This document shows, one piece after another, positions 1 to 7,201 of a stretch of 17,108 bases of DNA. This DNA comes from CAZYWA01 sp964650975 [NCBI: uncultured bacterium] (GTDB lineage Bacteria > JADJOY01). A program made the position numbers and the translations under genes. How positions within the stretch are numbered: position 1 is the first letter of the stretch; each line of letters opens with the position of its first letter. Where the stretch lies: positions 1-17,108 of the forward strand of contig CAZYWA010000125.1 in NCBI GenBank assembly GCA_964650975.1. Reading direction: 5' to 3'. The notes beneath the pieces were generated by a model that worked only from the letters and a program-made list of their open reading frames with translations, searched no databases and was not told where the DNA came from.

Positions 1-1080
1 CTCGGAGGCCGCGAGCGACGTCAGGTTCGCGCCGGCGGCGGGATCGGGCACGGCGAGCGGCGGGATGGCGTACGTGACCTCGCCCGCGATGCGAAGCGGC
101 TCGCGGCTGGTGGCGAGGAAGCGCGAGCGAGAGCTCGCGCGCAGCAACGCCGAGACCAGCTCCGCCGCCGCTCGCACCAGGTGCTCGCAGTTGTCGAGGA
201 CCACGAGCCGCTCCTCGTTCGCCATTCGCGCCGCCAGCGTCTCGACGACGGAGCGTCCAGCCGTCTCGGGAACGCCCAGCGCGGTGGCGACCGCCTGCGG
301 CACCTGGTACTCGTCCGCGACCGGCGCCAGCTCCACGAACCACACCCCGTTCGGGAAACGCTCCAGCAGCTCGCCACCCACCTGCAACGCGAGCCGCGTC
401 TTGCCGGAGCCGCCCGCGCCGGTGAGGGTCACCAGGCGCGCTCGCGCCAGCGCCTGTGCCACCTCCGTCATCGGCTGCTCGCGGCCGATGAAGTCGGTGA
501 CCTGGACGGGCAGGTTGTTGGGGAGCGCGTCGAGCGTCTTGAGGGCCGGGAATTCATGCGCGAGACCGGCCACCGCGAGCTGATGGATCCGCTCGGGTCG
601 ATTGAGATCGCGCAGCCGCCGCTCACCGAGGTCGCGCAGCTCGACGCCCGCCGGCAGTCGGTCGCGCGCCAGCTCGGCGGTGCTCTGCGAGAGCAGCACC
701 TGGCCGCCGTGGCCGGCGCTCATGAGCCGCGCCACGCGGTTGAGCAGCGGTCCCACGTAGTCGTCACCGCGCTCCTCGGTCTCGCCGGTGTGGAGCGCCA
801 TGCGCACGCGGATGGCGCTGTCACCCCACGGTTCGGCGTGCAGCGCTCGCTGGGCGTCGATCGCCGCCGCGACCGCCGCGGGAGCGGATGCGAAGGCCAC
901 TTGGAACGCGTCGCCGATCATCTTGTACGGGTAGCCGCCGTGCGTCGCGAACGCCTCGCGGAGGATCGCTTCCTGGCGCGCGTGCGCCTTCTCCATCCAC
1001 CGGCGCGGGTCTCCCAGAGCTGGGTGCTCCCTTCGATGTCCGTGAAGAGGAAGGTGACGGTGCCGGAAGGCCGATCCATG
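1..1080 (-). CDS. Class III nucleotide cyclase-STAND ATPase, copy 1; partial and frameshifted
   Basis: The predicted protein makes a cyclic nucleotide in its N-terminal domain and has a signalling ATPase domain behind it. The start at 1080 opens with MDRPSGTVTFLFTDIEGST, the first metal-binding motif of class III cyclases. The frame then breaks: around 999-1004 one base is missing relative to the paralogue at 1150-3801 (a G-G pair precedes TGG ATG where a full codon is expected). After the shift the frame is open from 996 to the left edge with no stop. It encodes KMIGDAF, YVGPLLNRVARL, PNNLPVQVTDFIGRE, the P-loop GAGGSGKT and Walker B LVVLDN. The C-terminal part lies outside the window. An in-frame ATG at 996 could start a product lacking the first metal Asp. 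The break may be a real inactivating mutation or an assembly error; everything downstream looks conserved. Confidence 0.85.
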
Positions 1081-1107
1081 AGCGTGCCCGCGCGGCGGAG
1101 GCTCACG

Positions 1108-1119
1108 TCATAGGCCGAA
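1108..1119 (-). promoter_or_regulatory. 12-nt element shared upstream of both cyclase paralogues (copy 1 site)
   Basis: TTCGGCCTATGA on the minus strand lies about 27 nt upstream of the start at 1080. The identical 12-mer recurs upstream of the paralogue at 3861-3872. The reading frames around the two copies differ, so shared protein coding does not explain the conservation. It could be a promoter -10 region, an operator, or a remnant of the duplication. Confidence 0.35.
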
Positions 1120-1149
1120 CGGGGGCATGTGGCCAGATCCGGCCGATTG

Positions 1150-3801
1150 TCAGCCGCCGGGCGACCGTCGCAGTCCCGCCACCCAGCGCCGCGCTTCGGC
1201 GAGCGCGTCTTCGTAGGCGAGGTTCCGCCCCTCGGCCTCGAGCGAGGCGAATACCGCTTCCCCGAGCGCCCCTCGAGCACGCGCGACCAGCGGCGCCAGG
1301 AAGGCGTCGTCCGTCGGGTCGAGCTGGAAGTTGGTGCGTGCGTGCTCGCTCGCGGATGCGCCGTAGAGCCGCGCGGCAACCGCCCACTCGGCCCGGGCCG
1401 CGGCCAGCCCCGCGCAGGTGTCGAGCGCCACCTGACACGCCATCTTGAGACCGGCCTTCACCGCGATCGTCACCGCTTCGTCGATCCGATCGATGGCACG
1501 GTCGGGTGTGCCGCGGGTCACGTGGAGCATGGCGAGGTTGAGGAGCTGGATGGATATGCTCGCCGGATCGCGGATCGCCCGGTTGAAGACCAGGACTTCC
1601 TCGTAGAGCGGCTCGGCGAGGTCGAGATCGCCGGCGTGCCGGTGAAGCTCGGCCATGCTCTGGAGGGCCGCGTAGAGCGGCATGCGATCGGTGAGGCCGC
1701 GCGCGATCGCGATCGCCTCCGCGCAATGGGCCACCGCGACCGCGGGGTTTCCGCGCAGCAACTCGAACCCGCCGAGGTAACGAAGCGCCAGGGAAGCGCT
1801 GTCGTCGGCGCCGATCTCGCGTGCGATCTCGAGGCTTCCCCGGGTCGCCTCCTCGGCTTCGGTGTAGCGCCCCATGGAGAAGGTGAGCCGCGCGAGCTCG
1901 TAGAGCGCCTTGCAGCGGAGTGGAGTGCGGCCCTCGGCGCCCGGGCGGGCGAGAGCCTGGAGCGTGAGATGCTGACCCTGATCGAGGAGTCCGCGGTGTC
2001 GCCAGTAGTGCCCCAGCGCCACCACCAAGCGCAGGCCTTGCTCGGCGTGGCCCGGTGCTTCGCACCACGTGTGCACCGCCATGAGGTTCTCGTAGTCGAT
2101 GTCGACCGCGAGCCACGCCTCCTCGGTGTCCCCCCCGGCGCCGGCCGTGCCCGTCGCTCGCTCCGCGAGCGCCAGGTAACGAGCGAGGTGACGCTCACGG
2201 ACCTCGGATTCTTCCCCCGCGGCTCGCAACCGCTCGAGCGCGTACTCGCGGATCGTTTCGAGGAGCCGGTAGCGCTCGCCGCCGGGCTCGAGCACGACCA
2301 GGGACTTCTCGACCAGGTTCGCGAGCAGATCGAGCACGTCGGCCTCGTCCACGTCGCCGCCCGCGCACACGGCCTCGGTGGAGTCGAGCGACCAGCCGCC
2401 CGCAAACGCCGCGAGCCGGCGCAGCAGCACGCGCTCCGGCTCGGTCAAGAGCTCGTGGCTCCAGTCGATGAGTGCCCGCAGGGTCTGCTGGCGCGGCAGA
2501 GCCAGGCGGTCGCCGCGCGCGAGCAACCGGAACCGGTCGCTCAGCCGCTCGGCGATCTTGTCCAGCGAGAGCGTGGCCACGCGCGCGGCGGCCAGCTCGA
2601 TGGCGAGCGGAATGCCGTCGAGCCGCCGGCAGATCTCGGCGACGATCGGGACGTTCGTGTCGGTCAGCACGAACGACGACGAGACGCTCGCCGCGCGGTC
2701 GGCGAAGAGCCGCACGGCCTCGGATTGCGCGAGCGTCGCCGCGGTCGGTCCGTCGCGCGGCTCGGGAGTCTCGAGAGACGGCACCCGGTACGTGGACTCG
2801 CCGGCGATCCGGAGTGGCTCGCGGCTCGTCACCAGCACTTTCGAGCGGGGGCTCGCTCGCAACAGGCTCGAGACGGTCTCGGCCGACGCCCGCATCAGGT
2901 GCTCGCAATTGTCGAGGATGACGAGGCGCTCCTCGTCCGCGATGCGCGCCGTCACCGCTTCGAGAACGGGGCGCCCCGCGATCTCCTGGATGCCGAGAGC
3001 GGTCGCCACCGCTTGCGGCACGCCCCGCTCGTCGGCGATCGGCGCCAGGCCGACGAACCAGACCCCGTGGGCGAACGTGTCGAGCAGCTCGCCGCCGAGC
3101 TGCAGCGCCAGCCGTGTCTTTCCCGATCCGCCCGAGCCCGTGAGGGTCACGAGACGCGAGCGCGCCAGCAGTTGCGCGATCTCGGCCATTGGCCTTTCGC
3201 GGCCGATGAAGTGCGTGAGCTGGACGGGCAGGTTGTTGGGTAGCGCGTCGAGAGTCTTGAGCGGCGGGAAATCCTGCGGAAGCCCGGGCACGACGACCTG
3301 ATGAACCCGCTCCGGTCGATTCAGGTCGCGCAGCCGGCGCTCGCCGAGGTCGCGCAGGCCGACGGCCGGCGAGAGCCGATCGCGCACCAGGTCGTAGGTG
3401 GTCTGCGAGAGCAGCACCTGTCCGCCGTGGCCGGCGCTCATCAACCGGGCGGCGCGATTGAGGAGCGGTCCGACGTAATCGTCGTCTCGCTCCTCGGTCT
3501 CGCCCGAGTGGAGCGCCATCCGCACACGGATCTCGGCGTCGCCCCAGGGTTCCGCGGCGAGCGCACGCTGAGCGTCGATGGCCGCGGCCACGGCGCTAGG
3601 TGCCGACGAGAACGCGACCTGGAACGCGTCGCCGATCATCTTGTAGGGGTAGCCGCCGTGCGCCGCGAACGCGTCGCGGAGGATCGACTCGTGGCGTGCG
3701 TGTGCCTTCGCCATCCAGTCGGAGCGGTTCTCCCAGAGCTGGGTGCTCCCCTCGATGTCGGTGAAGAGGAACGTGACGGTTCCGGACGGCCGATCCGTCA
3801 T
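1150..3801 (-). CDS. Class III nucleotide cyclase-STAND ATPase with TPR-like C-terminus, copy 2 (883 aa)
   Basis: This is a multidomain signalling protein. Residues 8-170 form a class III cyclase domain: metal Asp15 in FTDIEGST, Lys54 and Asp58 in KMIGDAF, and Asn115/Arg119 in YVGPLLNRAARL, so all usual catalytic positions are present. After a linker (LPNNLPVQLTHFIGRE) an NB-ARC/STAND-type ATPase has P-loop GSGGSGKT (222-229) and Walker B LVILDN (293-298), then TSREPLRIAGE and DGIPLAIELAAARV. The last ~300 residues are alpha-helical, TPR-like, ending in the ARLYGAS region typical of this family. No LuxR-type DNA-binding domain follows. The start at 3801 has GGAAAA about 7 nt upstream; an alternative ATG lies at 3807. 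The preceding gene on this strand is folA. Cyclase versus other NTP specificity cannot be settled from sequence. The effector may act through ATP-driven oligomerisation, as in other STAND proteins (inference). Confidence 0.93.
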   Translation of the reverse strand: MTDRPSGTVTFLFTDIEGSTQLWENRSDWMAKAHARHESILRDAFAAHGGYPYKMIGDAFQVAFSSAPSAVAAAIDAQRALAAEPWGDAEIRVRMALHSGETEERDDDYVGPLLNRAARLMSAGHGGQVLLSQTTYDLVRDRLSPAVGLRDLGERRLRDLNRPERVHQVVVPGLPQDFPPLKTLDALPNNLPVQLTHFIGRERPMAEIAQLLARSRLVTLTGSGGSGKTRLALQLGGELLDTFAHGVWFVGLAPIADERGVPQAVATALGIQEIAGRPVLEAVTARIADEERLVILDNCEHLMRASAETVSSLLRASPRSKVLVTSREPLRIAGESTYRVPSLETPEPRDGPTAATLAQSEAVRLFADRAASVSSSFVLTDTNVPIVAEICRRLDGIPLAIELAAARVATLSLDKIAERLSDRFRLLARGDRLALPRQQTLRALIDWSHELLTEPERVLLRRLAAFAGGWSLDSTEAVCAGGDVDEADVLDLLANLVEKSLVVLEPGGERYRLLETIREYALERLRAAGEESEVRERHLARYLALAERATGTAGAGGDTEEAWLAVDIDYENLMAVHTWCEAPGHAEQGLRLVVALGHYWRHRGLLDQGQHLTLQALARPGAEGRTPLRCKALYELARLTFSMGRYTEAEEATRGSLEIAREIGADDSASLALRYLGGFELLRGNPAVAVAHCAEAIAIARGLTDRMPLYAALQSMAELHRHAGDLDLAEPLYEEVLVFNRAIRDPASISIQLLNLAMLHVTRGTPDRAIDRIDEAVTIAVKAGLKMACQVALDTCAGLAAARAEWAVAARLYGASASEHARTNFQLDPTDDAFLAPLVARARGALGEAVFASLEAEGRNLAYEDALAEARRWVAGLRRSPGG

Positions 3802-3844
3802 GAGCATTTTCCGCGGGGTTGCCGGGCCATCCGGGAGAGCGTCG

Positions 3845-3891
3845 CCCTGGCCGGCGCTTTTCATAGGCCGAATCGGCGCGGCTGGCCAGGG
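3845..3891. promoter_or_regulatory. 8-bp inverted repeat enclosing the shared 12-nt element (copy 2 site at 3861-3872)
   Basis: CCCTGGCC at 3845-3852 is the exact reverse complement of GGCCAGGG at 3884-3891, with a 31-nt spacer. The spacer contains the 12-mer TTCGGCCTATGA (minus strand, 3861-3872), also found upstream of the paralogue. The repeat lies between the folA stop (3912) and the cyclase start (3801). It could be a weak large-loop terminator of the thyA-folA operon or an operator for the cyclase gene. No T-run follows on the minus strand. Confidence 0.4.
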
Positions 3892-3911
3892 TTCCCCGGC
3901 CGCGTATGTCG

Positions 3912-4427
3912 TCAGCTTCCGCTGGCGATGGGACGGCGGCAGTAGCGCCGCACCTGAAGGGCCGGGTCGTCGTGGGATTCGAGCGGTCCCGGCTCCCAAT
4001 CGCGCTCGTCGATGGGCGGGAAATGCACGGCGCGAGGGTCGGTCACGGAATCGGGAACGTAGGTGACGTCGATCAGGTTCGCGCGCTCGAGCGCATCGGC
4101 GTAGAGCCGCGCTCCACCGATGAACCACACCGGTCCGTCGACTTCGGCCAGTGCCGCGTCGAGGCTCGGATGACACTCGACTCCGGAGAGCGCGCGGCTC
4201 GTGACCACCACGCTGCGCCGTCCGGGCAGCGGCTTGGCACCGATCGACTCCCAGGTGAGGCGCCCCATGACGATCGTGGAGCCCATCGTGAGGCGCTTGA
4301 AGCGCTTCAGATCGGCCGAGTAGTGCCAGGGAAGACGCCCGTCGAGGCCGATCGCGCGCTCCGGCGACACGGCGACGATGATCGCGCGCAGGTCGGGGCG
4401 GCCGAGCAGCTCGTCGAACGCAGTCAC
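3912..4427 (-). CDS. folA: Dihydrofolate reductase
   Basis: The enzyme reduces dihydrofolate to tetrahydrofolate with NADPH in the cytoplasm, recycling the dihydrofolate made by thymidylate synthase. The 171-aa product has the family landmarks in order: IIVAVSPERAIGLDG near the N-terminus (Met20-loop region), LPWHYSADLKRFK with the active-site acidic residue Asp39, the NADPH-binding MGRLTWESIG (54-63), LPGRRSVVVTS, and the FIGGARLY loop (102-109). About 14 residues precede the usual family start, so a later start is possible, but no better ATG is obvious. It lies 10 nt downstream of the thyA stop, so the two are almost certainly co-transcribed. Confidence 0.96.
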   Translation of the reverse strand: MTAFDELLGRPDLRAIIVAVSPERAIGLDGRLPWHYSADLKRFKRLTMGSTIVMGRLTWESIGAKPLPGRRSVVVTSRALSGVECHPSLDAALAEVDGPVWFIGGARLYADALERANLIDVTYVPDSVTDPRAVHFPPIDERDWEPGPLESHDDPALQVRRYCRRPIASGS

Positions 4428-4437
4428 GGTCCCGCGC

Positions 4438-5328
4438 TCACACCGCGACCTTGAACTTGATGGGCGGGTGCGGGTCGTAGCCGGTGAGCTCGAAGTGGGA
4501 GAGGATCGTCCCGGTGTCCTCGTTCAGGAGCGCCTCGACGTCGCCCAGCGAGCGGATCGACGGCGAGATCGTGAGTCTGGGCAGCGCGCGCGGCGCGCGG
4601 GCGAGCTGCTCCTCGAGGCCGGGCACGTGGTCGTAGTCCGCCATCGAGCCGTCGGGCTTCCTCGTGTAGACGTGCGCGTCGACCAGGGTGTGCGCGAAGA
4701 TTCCCGGGCGAATGCCCGTGAAATGCGCGATGAGCTGCAGCAGGAACGCATAGCCGGCGATGTTGTAAGGAACGCCGAGCGCCACGTCGCAGCTGCGCTG
4801 GGTCAGGTGCAGGCACAGCAACGGCTCGCCGCGCTCGTCGAGCTGCACGTTGAGGATCCACAGGCAGTGGCAGGGCGGCAGCGCGCTGGTGTGCGCGTTT
4901 CCCGGCGCCCACGCGGTCACCACCAGCCGGCGGCTCATGGGGTTGCGCGCGATCTCGGCCAGCACCCACGCGATCTGGTCGCGGAACGTCGCGCGCGGTC
5001 CGTCGGGCCCGCTCTCGTGGATCGGGAAGTGGCGCCAGAAATTTCCGTACGCGCTCGGCACCAGACCTTCGTCGTCGGCCCACGGATCCCAGAACTTGCA
5101 GCCGTGCTTCTTGAGCAGCGAGATGCGGGTGTCACCCGAGAGAAACCACAGGTTCTCGACGACGATGTTCTTCCAGGAGATTTCCTTGGTGGTGAGCAGC
5201 GGAAAGCCGCGCGCCAGGTCGATCTCGTAGTTCACGTTGAACGTGGAGATCGTGTCGACGCCGGTGCGGTTCTCCTTGCGCGTGCCGCGCGCCAGCACCT
5301 CGCGAACCAGATCCAGGTATTGCTGCAT
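4438..5328 (-). CDS. thyA: Thymidylate synthase
   Basis: The enzyme methylates dUMP to dTMP using methylenetetrahydrofolate and releases dihydrofolate. The 296-aa protein has the phosphate-binding Arg21 in ENRTGVD, the MSRRLVVTAW arginines (133-134), the nucleophile Cys153 in ALPPCHC, the QRSCDVALGVPYNIAGYAF substrate block (177-195) and a C-terminal FKVAV tail that closes over the active site. Length is between the short E. coli type (264 aa) and longer forms. A GAGGA ribosome site at 5335-5339 is 6 nt from the ATG and overlaps the stop codon of the upstream cytochrome-like gene, which suggests translational coupling. folA follows 10 nt downstream. Confidence 0.98.
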   Translation of the reverse strand: MQQYLDLVREVLARGTRKENRTGVDTISTFNVNYEIDLARGFPLLTTKEISWKNIVVENLWFLSGDTRISLLKKHGCKFWDPWADDEGLVPSAYGNFWRHFPIHESGPDGPRATFRDQIAWVLAEIARNPMSRRLVVTAWAPGNAHTSALPPCHCLWILNVQLDERGEPLLCLHLTQRSCDVALGVPYNIAGYAFLLQLIAHFTGIRPGIFAHTLVDAHVYTRKPDGSMADYDHVPGLEEQLARAPRALPRLTISPSIRSLGDVEALLNEDTGTILSHFELTGYDPHPPIKFKVAV

Positions 5329-5334
5329 CGAGCG

Positions 5335-5340
5335 TCCTCA
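5335..5340 (-). promoter_or_regulatory. thyA ribosome binding site overlapping the upstream stop codon
   Basis: On the minus strand TGAGGA contains both the TGA stop of the cytochrome-like gene (5340-5338) and the GAGGA ribosome site of thyA (5339-5335), 6 nt before the thyA ATG. Ribosomes terminating on the first gene are placed directly at the thyA start. Confidence 0.6.
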
Positions 5341-5745
5341 CTTGCTCCAGCTCTGGCTGTGGCAGCGCTCGCAGAGGGCCTTGGTGTCGGCGATGGCACC
5401 GGTGGTCCCGGCCGCCGAGCCCGCCGCCATGGCCTTTTCCAGCACGCCGAGCTCGTCGATGGTCTGGCCGTTCAGGTCGCGGTAAGCCTCGTTGGTCTTG
5501 TACATCTCGGAGCCGGTGATGGCGTCGCTGGTGAGCAGCTGGCCGATCTGCGCGGCGTAGCCGACGCCACCCGCGGGGCCTTTCTTGTCGACGAGCTTCT
5601 GCAGCGTGTCCCACGCGGTGCCCGCCTCGTGCATCGTCTGACGGAGCGGCGACGGCTTCGAGCACGCGCCGGCCGCGAGTCCCACGACGAGAGCGCACCA
5701 CGAACCGCACGACAAGACGCGCCGGTACCGGGAAGATAGGTTCAT
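5338..5745 (-). CDS. Cytochrome c'/c556-like exported haem protein, probable lipoprotein
   Basis: This 135-aa protein is predicted to be exported and to bind one covalent haem. Residues 1-28 form a signal peptide with basic start (RYRR), hydrophobic core LVVGLAAG and Cys28 as possible lipidation site; the residue at -3 is Ala, so the lipobox is weak. The single CERCH haem motif (125-129) sits at the very C-terminus, and the mature N-terminus has LRQTMHEAG resembling helix A of cytochrome c'/c556 four-helix bundles. The ATG at 5745 has AAGGA 7 nt upstream (5753-5757); a start at 5769 would add eight residues without that advantage. It is the first gene before thyA, and its stop overlaps the thyA ribosome site. 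No functional link between a periplasmic cytochrome and dTMP synthesis is known to me. Confidence 0.85.
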   Translation of the reverse strand: MNLSSRYRRVLSCGSWCALVVGLAAGACSKPSPLRQTMHEAGTAWDTLQKLVDKKGPAGGVGYAAQIGQLLTSDAITGSEMYKTNEAYRDLNGQTIDELGVLEKAMAAGSAAGTTGAIADTKALCERCHSQSWSK

Positions 5746-5765
5746 GAGCCGTTCCTTTCGGGGCT

Positions 5766-5794
5766 CCACTACTTGGCCCGCGTGCGGGCGTCAA
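5766..5794 (-). promoter_or_regulatory. Candidate promoter of the cytochrome-thyA-folA operon with a palindrome in its spacer
   Basis: On the minus strand TTGACG (5794-5789) matches a sigma70 -35 box at 5 of 6 positions. Seventeen nucleotides later TAGTGG (5771-5766) is only a weak -10. Within the spacer is the perfect palindrome GCCCGC-GT-GCGGGC (5776-5789), a possible operator. The predicted transcript would start just before the AAGGA ribosome site. The element lies in the 55-bp gap between divergent genes, so it could influence both. Confidence 0.35.
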
Positions 5795-5800
5795 TCACCC

Positions 5801-6256
5801 GTGCCGAAACGATCGTCGCTGGGACTTGGCCGGCTCGTTGGCTGGCTCGCGCTGCCGGCGGCGTGCGCCGGCTGCTCGTCCGGGGTGCTCGCGACGCGCC
5901 TTGACCGGCTGGTCGTGTGTCACGACGTGACCGCCGATGCGCTGTCGAGCCCGGTCCAGATCGGCAGCACGTTCACCACCCACGATGCGCGCGCGGTGGT
6001 GTGGCTCAAGCTCGACGATCTCGCACACCCGCACACCGTTCGCTTCCGCTGGTACGACCCGGAGGGGAACCTCTACCTCGACAGCGGCCCGGTGGCGCTC
6101 GATCCAGACGGAGCATTCCGTCCGCATGCGACGGTGTCCGCGGGCATGCCGATCGCCGGCGCGCCCGCCGCGTGGCTGCCAGGTGAGTGGAAGGTCAGCG
6201 TCGACTACGATGGCGAGAACCTCACCACCCAGAAGTTCGACGTGGAGGAGCGGTGA
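5801..6256 (+). CDS. Small exported beta-rich protein, probable lipoprotein, unknown function
   Basis: I do not recognise the family. From the GTG at 5801 the product is 151 aa. It has a basic n-region (PKRSS), a hydrophobic stretch (residues 12-23) and Cys25 in CAGCSS as a plausible lipidation site, although Cys at -3 is atypical. The mature part looks like a single beta-sandwich: alternating hydrophobic strands such as AVVWLKLDDL, TVRFRWYDPEGNLYLDSG and a closing GEWKVSVDYDGENL pattern, common in periplasmic Ig-like domains. An ATG at 5744 has a GGAAG site 8 nt upstream, but it would overlap the start codon of the divergent cytochrome gene and give an unusually long n-region, so 5801 is preferred. 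Its stop overlaps the start of the next gene (GTGA), so it heads a four-gene operon. Confidence 0.75.
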   Translation: MPKRSSLGLGRLVGWLALPAACAGCSSGVLATRLDRLVVCHDVTADALSSPVQIGSTFTTHDARAVVWLKLDDLAHPHTVRFRWYDPEGNLYLDSGPVALDPDGAFRPHATVSAGMPIAGAPAAWLPGEWKVSVDYDGENLTTQKFDVEER

Positions 6257-7197
6257 CGCGAGGCCGTCGCGTGACGCTCGCGCTGGCGGCCGCGCTGGTC
6301 TGCGCGGGGCTGGCGTCGCCCGCGCGAGCCGAGCTCGACGATCCCGACTACCACCGCGGCATGATGCTGCTCACGGGCGGCGACGCCGGCGGCGCGGTGG
6401 AGGCCTTCACCGAGCCGCTCGCGAAACGAGCCGGCGAGCTCTACGTGCTCGAGAAAGATCCGGACGCGGATCGAGATCGTGTCCGCACGCTGCGCGGCGA
6501 GATCGCGACCCTGCACCGCTATCTCGCGATCGCCGAGCAGCAAGCCGGACACGGCGAGAAGGCGATCGCGCACCTGGAGCAGCTTCTGGCGCTCGATCCC
6601 GACGCACGGCTCGATCCGCTCGAGGCGCCGCGCCCGCTGATGCTCAAGCTCGAGGAGCTTCGCCACGCCCGCGGCGCGGCGCCGGAAGTGGCGCGCATCG
6701 AGCTGCCGTCCGGAGCGACGTCGGGGATCGAGCACGTGCCGCCGCTGGTGATCGTGAAGGGCGGAGAGGTGACGCTCTACGTGCGGGTCGCGGGCGATCG
6801 CGACGGGCGGGTGACGGTGGACCATTGCGGCGCCGCGGACGACCGGGCCACCTGCGAGACGCCGCGTCGGACCGCGCTCGCGCGTGTGAGCGGCGACGTG
6901 TTCGCGGGCGCGCTCAGCGCGGCGACGGCCGAGGGCGCGGGGCGGATCCGCTACCGCGTGGGTGTCGTGGACGGCTCGGGGAGATCGCGCTCGACACCCT
7001 GGTACACGCTCGCGGTGGTCGACGACGTCGCCAGCTACCTCGAGCGCGACGGAAACCGCTACGGACCTCGCGCCCAGGCTCTGATCCGCGACGGCAACGT
7101 CGACGTGCGGCTCGCGCCGCAGGCCCCACTGCCCGAGGGCATCCACGAGGTCGATTCGCGCCGCAGCAACCTCGAAGTGCGGCAGCGCGCGTACTGA
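6253..7197 (+). CDS. Exported protein with helical repeats and a beta domain, unknown function
   Basis: The 314-aa product begins at a GTG overlapping the upstream stop (GTGA, 6253-6256), preceded by GGAGGAG. A clear Sec signal peptide covers residues 1-25 with cleavage expected after SPARA. Residues about 30-150 are helical and TPR-like: YHRGMMLLTGGDAGGAVEAF, then a helix pair HRYLAIAEQQAGHGEKAIAH and LEQLLALDP. Residues about 165-270 look like an Ig-like beta domain with a Cys pair (DHCGAADDRATCE) that could form a disulfide in the periplasm, and GRIRYRVGVVDGSGRSRSTPWYTL resembling the last strands of such domains. It sits between the small lipoprotein and the SGNH hydrolase in the same operon. 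A scaffold or substrate-presenting role is plausible but unproven. No catalytic motif was found. Confidence 0.8.
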   Translation: MTRGRRVTLALAAALVCAGLASPARAELDDPDYHRGMMLLTGGDAGGAVEAFTEPLAKRAGELYVLEKDPDADRDRVRTLRGEIATLHRYLAIAEQQAGHGEKAIAHLEQLLALDPDARLDPLEAPRPLMLKLEELRHARGAAPEVARIELPSGATSGIEHVPPLVIVKGGEVTLYVRVAGDRDGRVTVDHCGAADDRATCETPRRTALARVSGDVFAGALSAATAEGAGRIRYRVGVVDGSGRSRSTPWYTLAVVDDVASYLERDGNRYGPRAQALIRDGNVDVRLAPQAPLPEGIHEVDSRRSNLEVRQRAY

Positions 7198-7201
7198 GGA
7201 C

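Noticed and set aside
1150-1400. LuxR-type DNA-binding domain at the end of the cyclase-STAND protein
   Set aside because: The protein ends after the ARLYGAS-type helices, with no helix-turn-helix pattern before the stop.
1129-3243. Long plus-strand open frame opposite the cyclase-STAND gene (about 700 codons)
   Set aside because: It is antisense to a gene with complete motifs. Its translation is Arg/Glu/Ala/Gln-rich with no domain pattern, as expected in GC-rich DNA.
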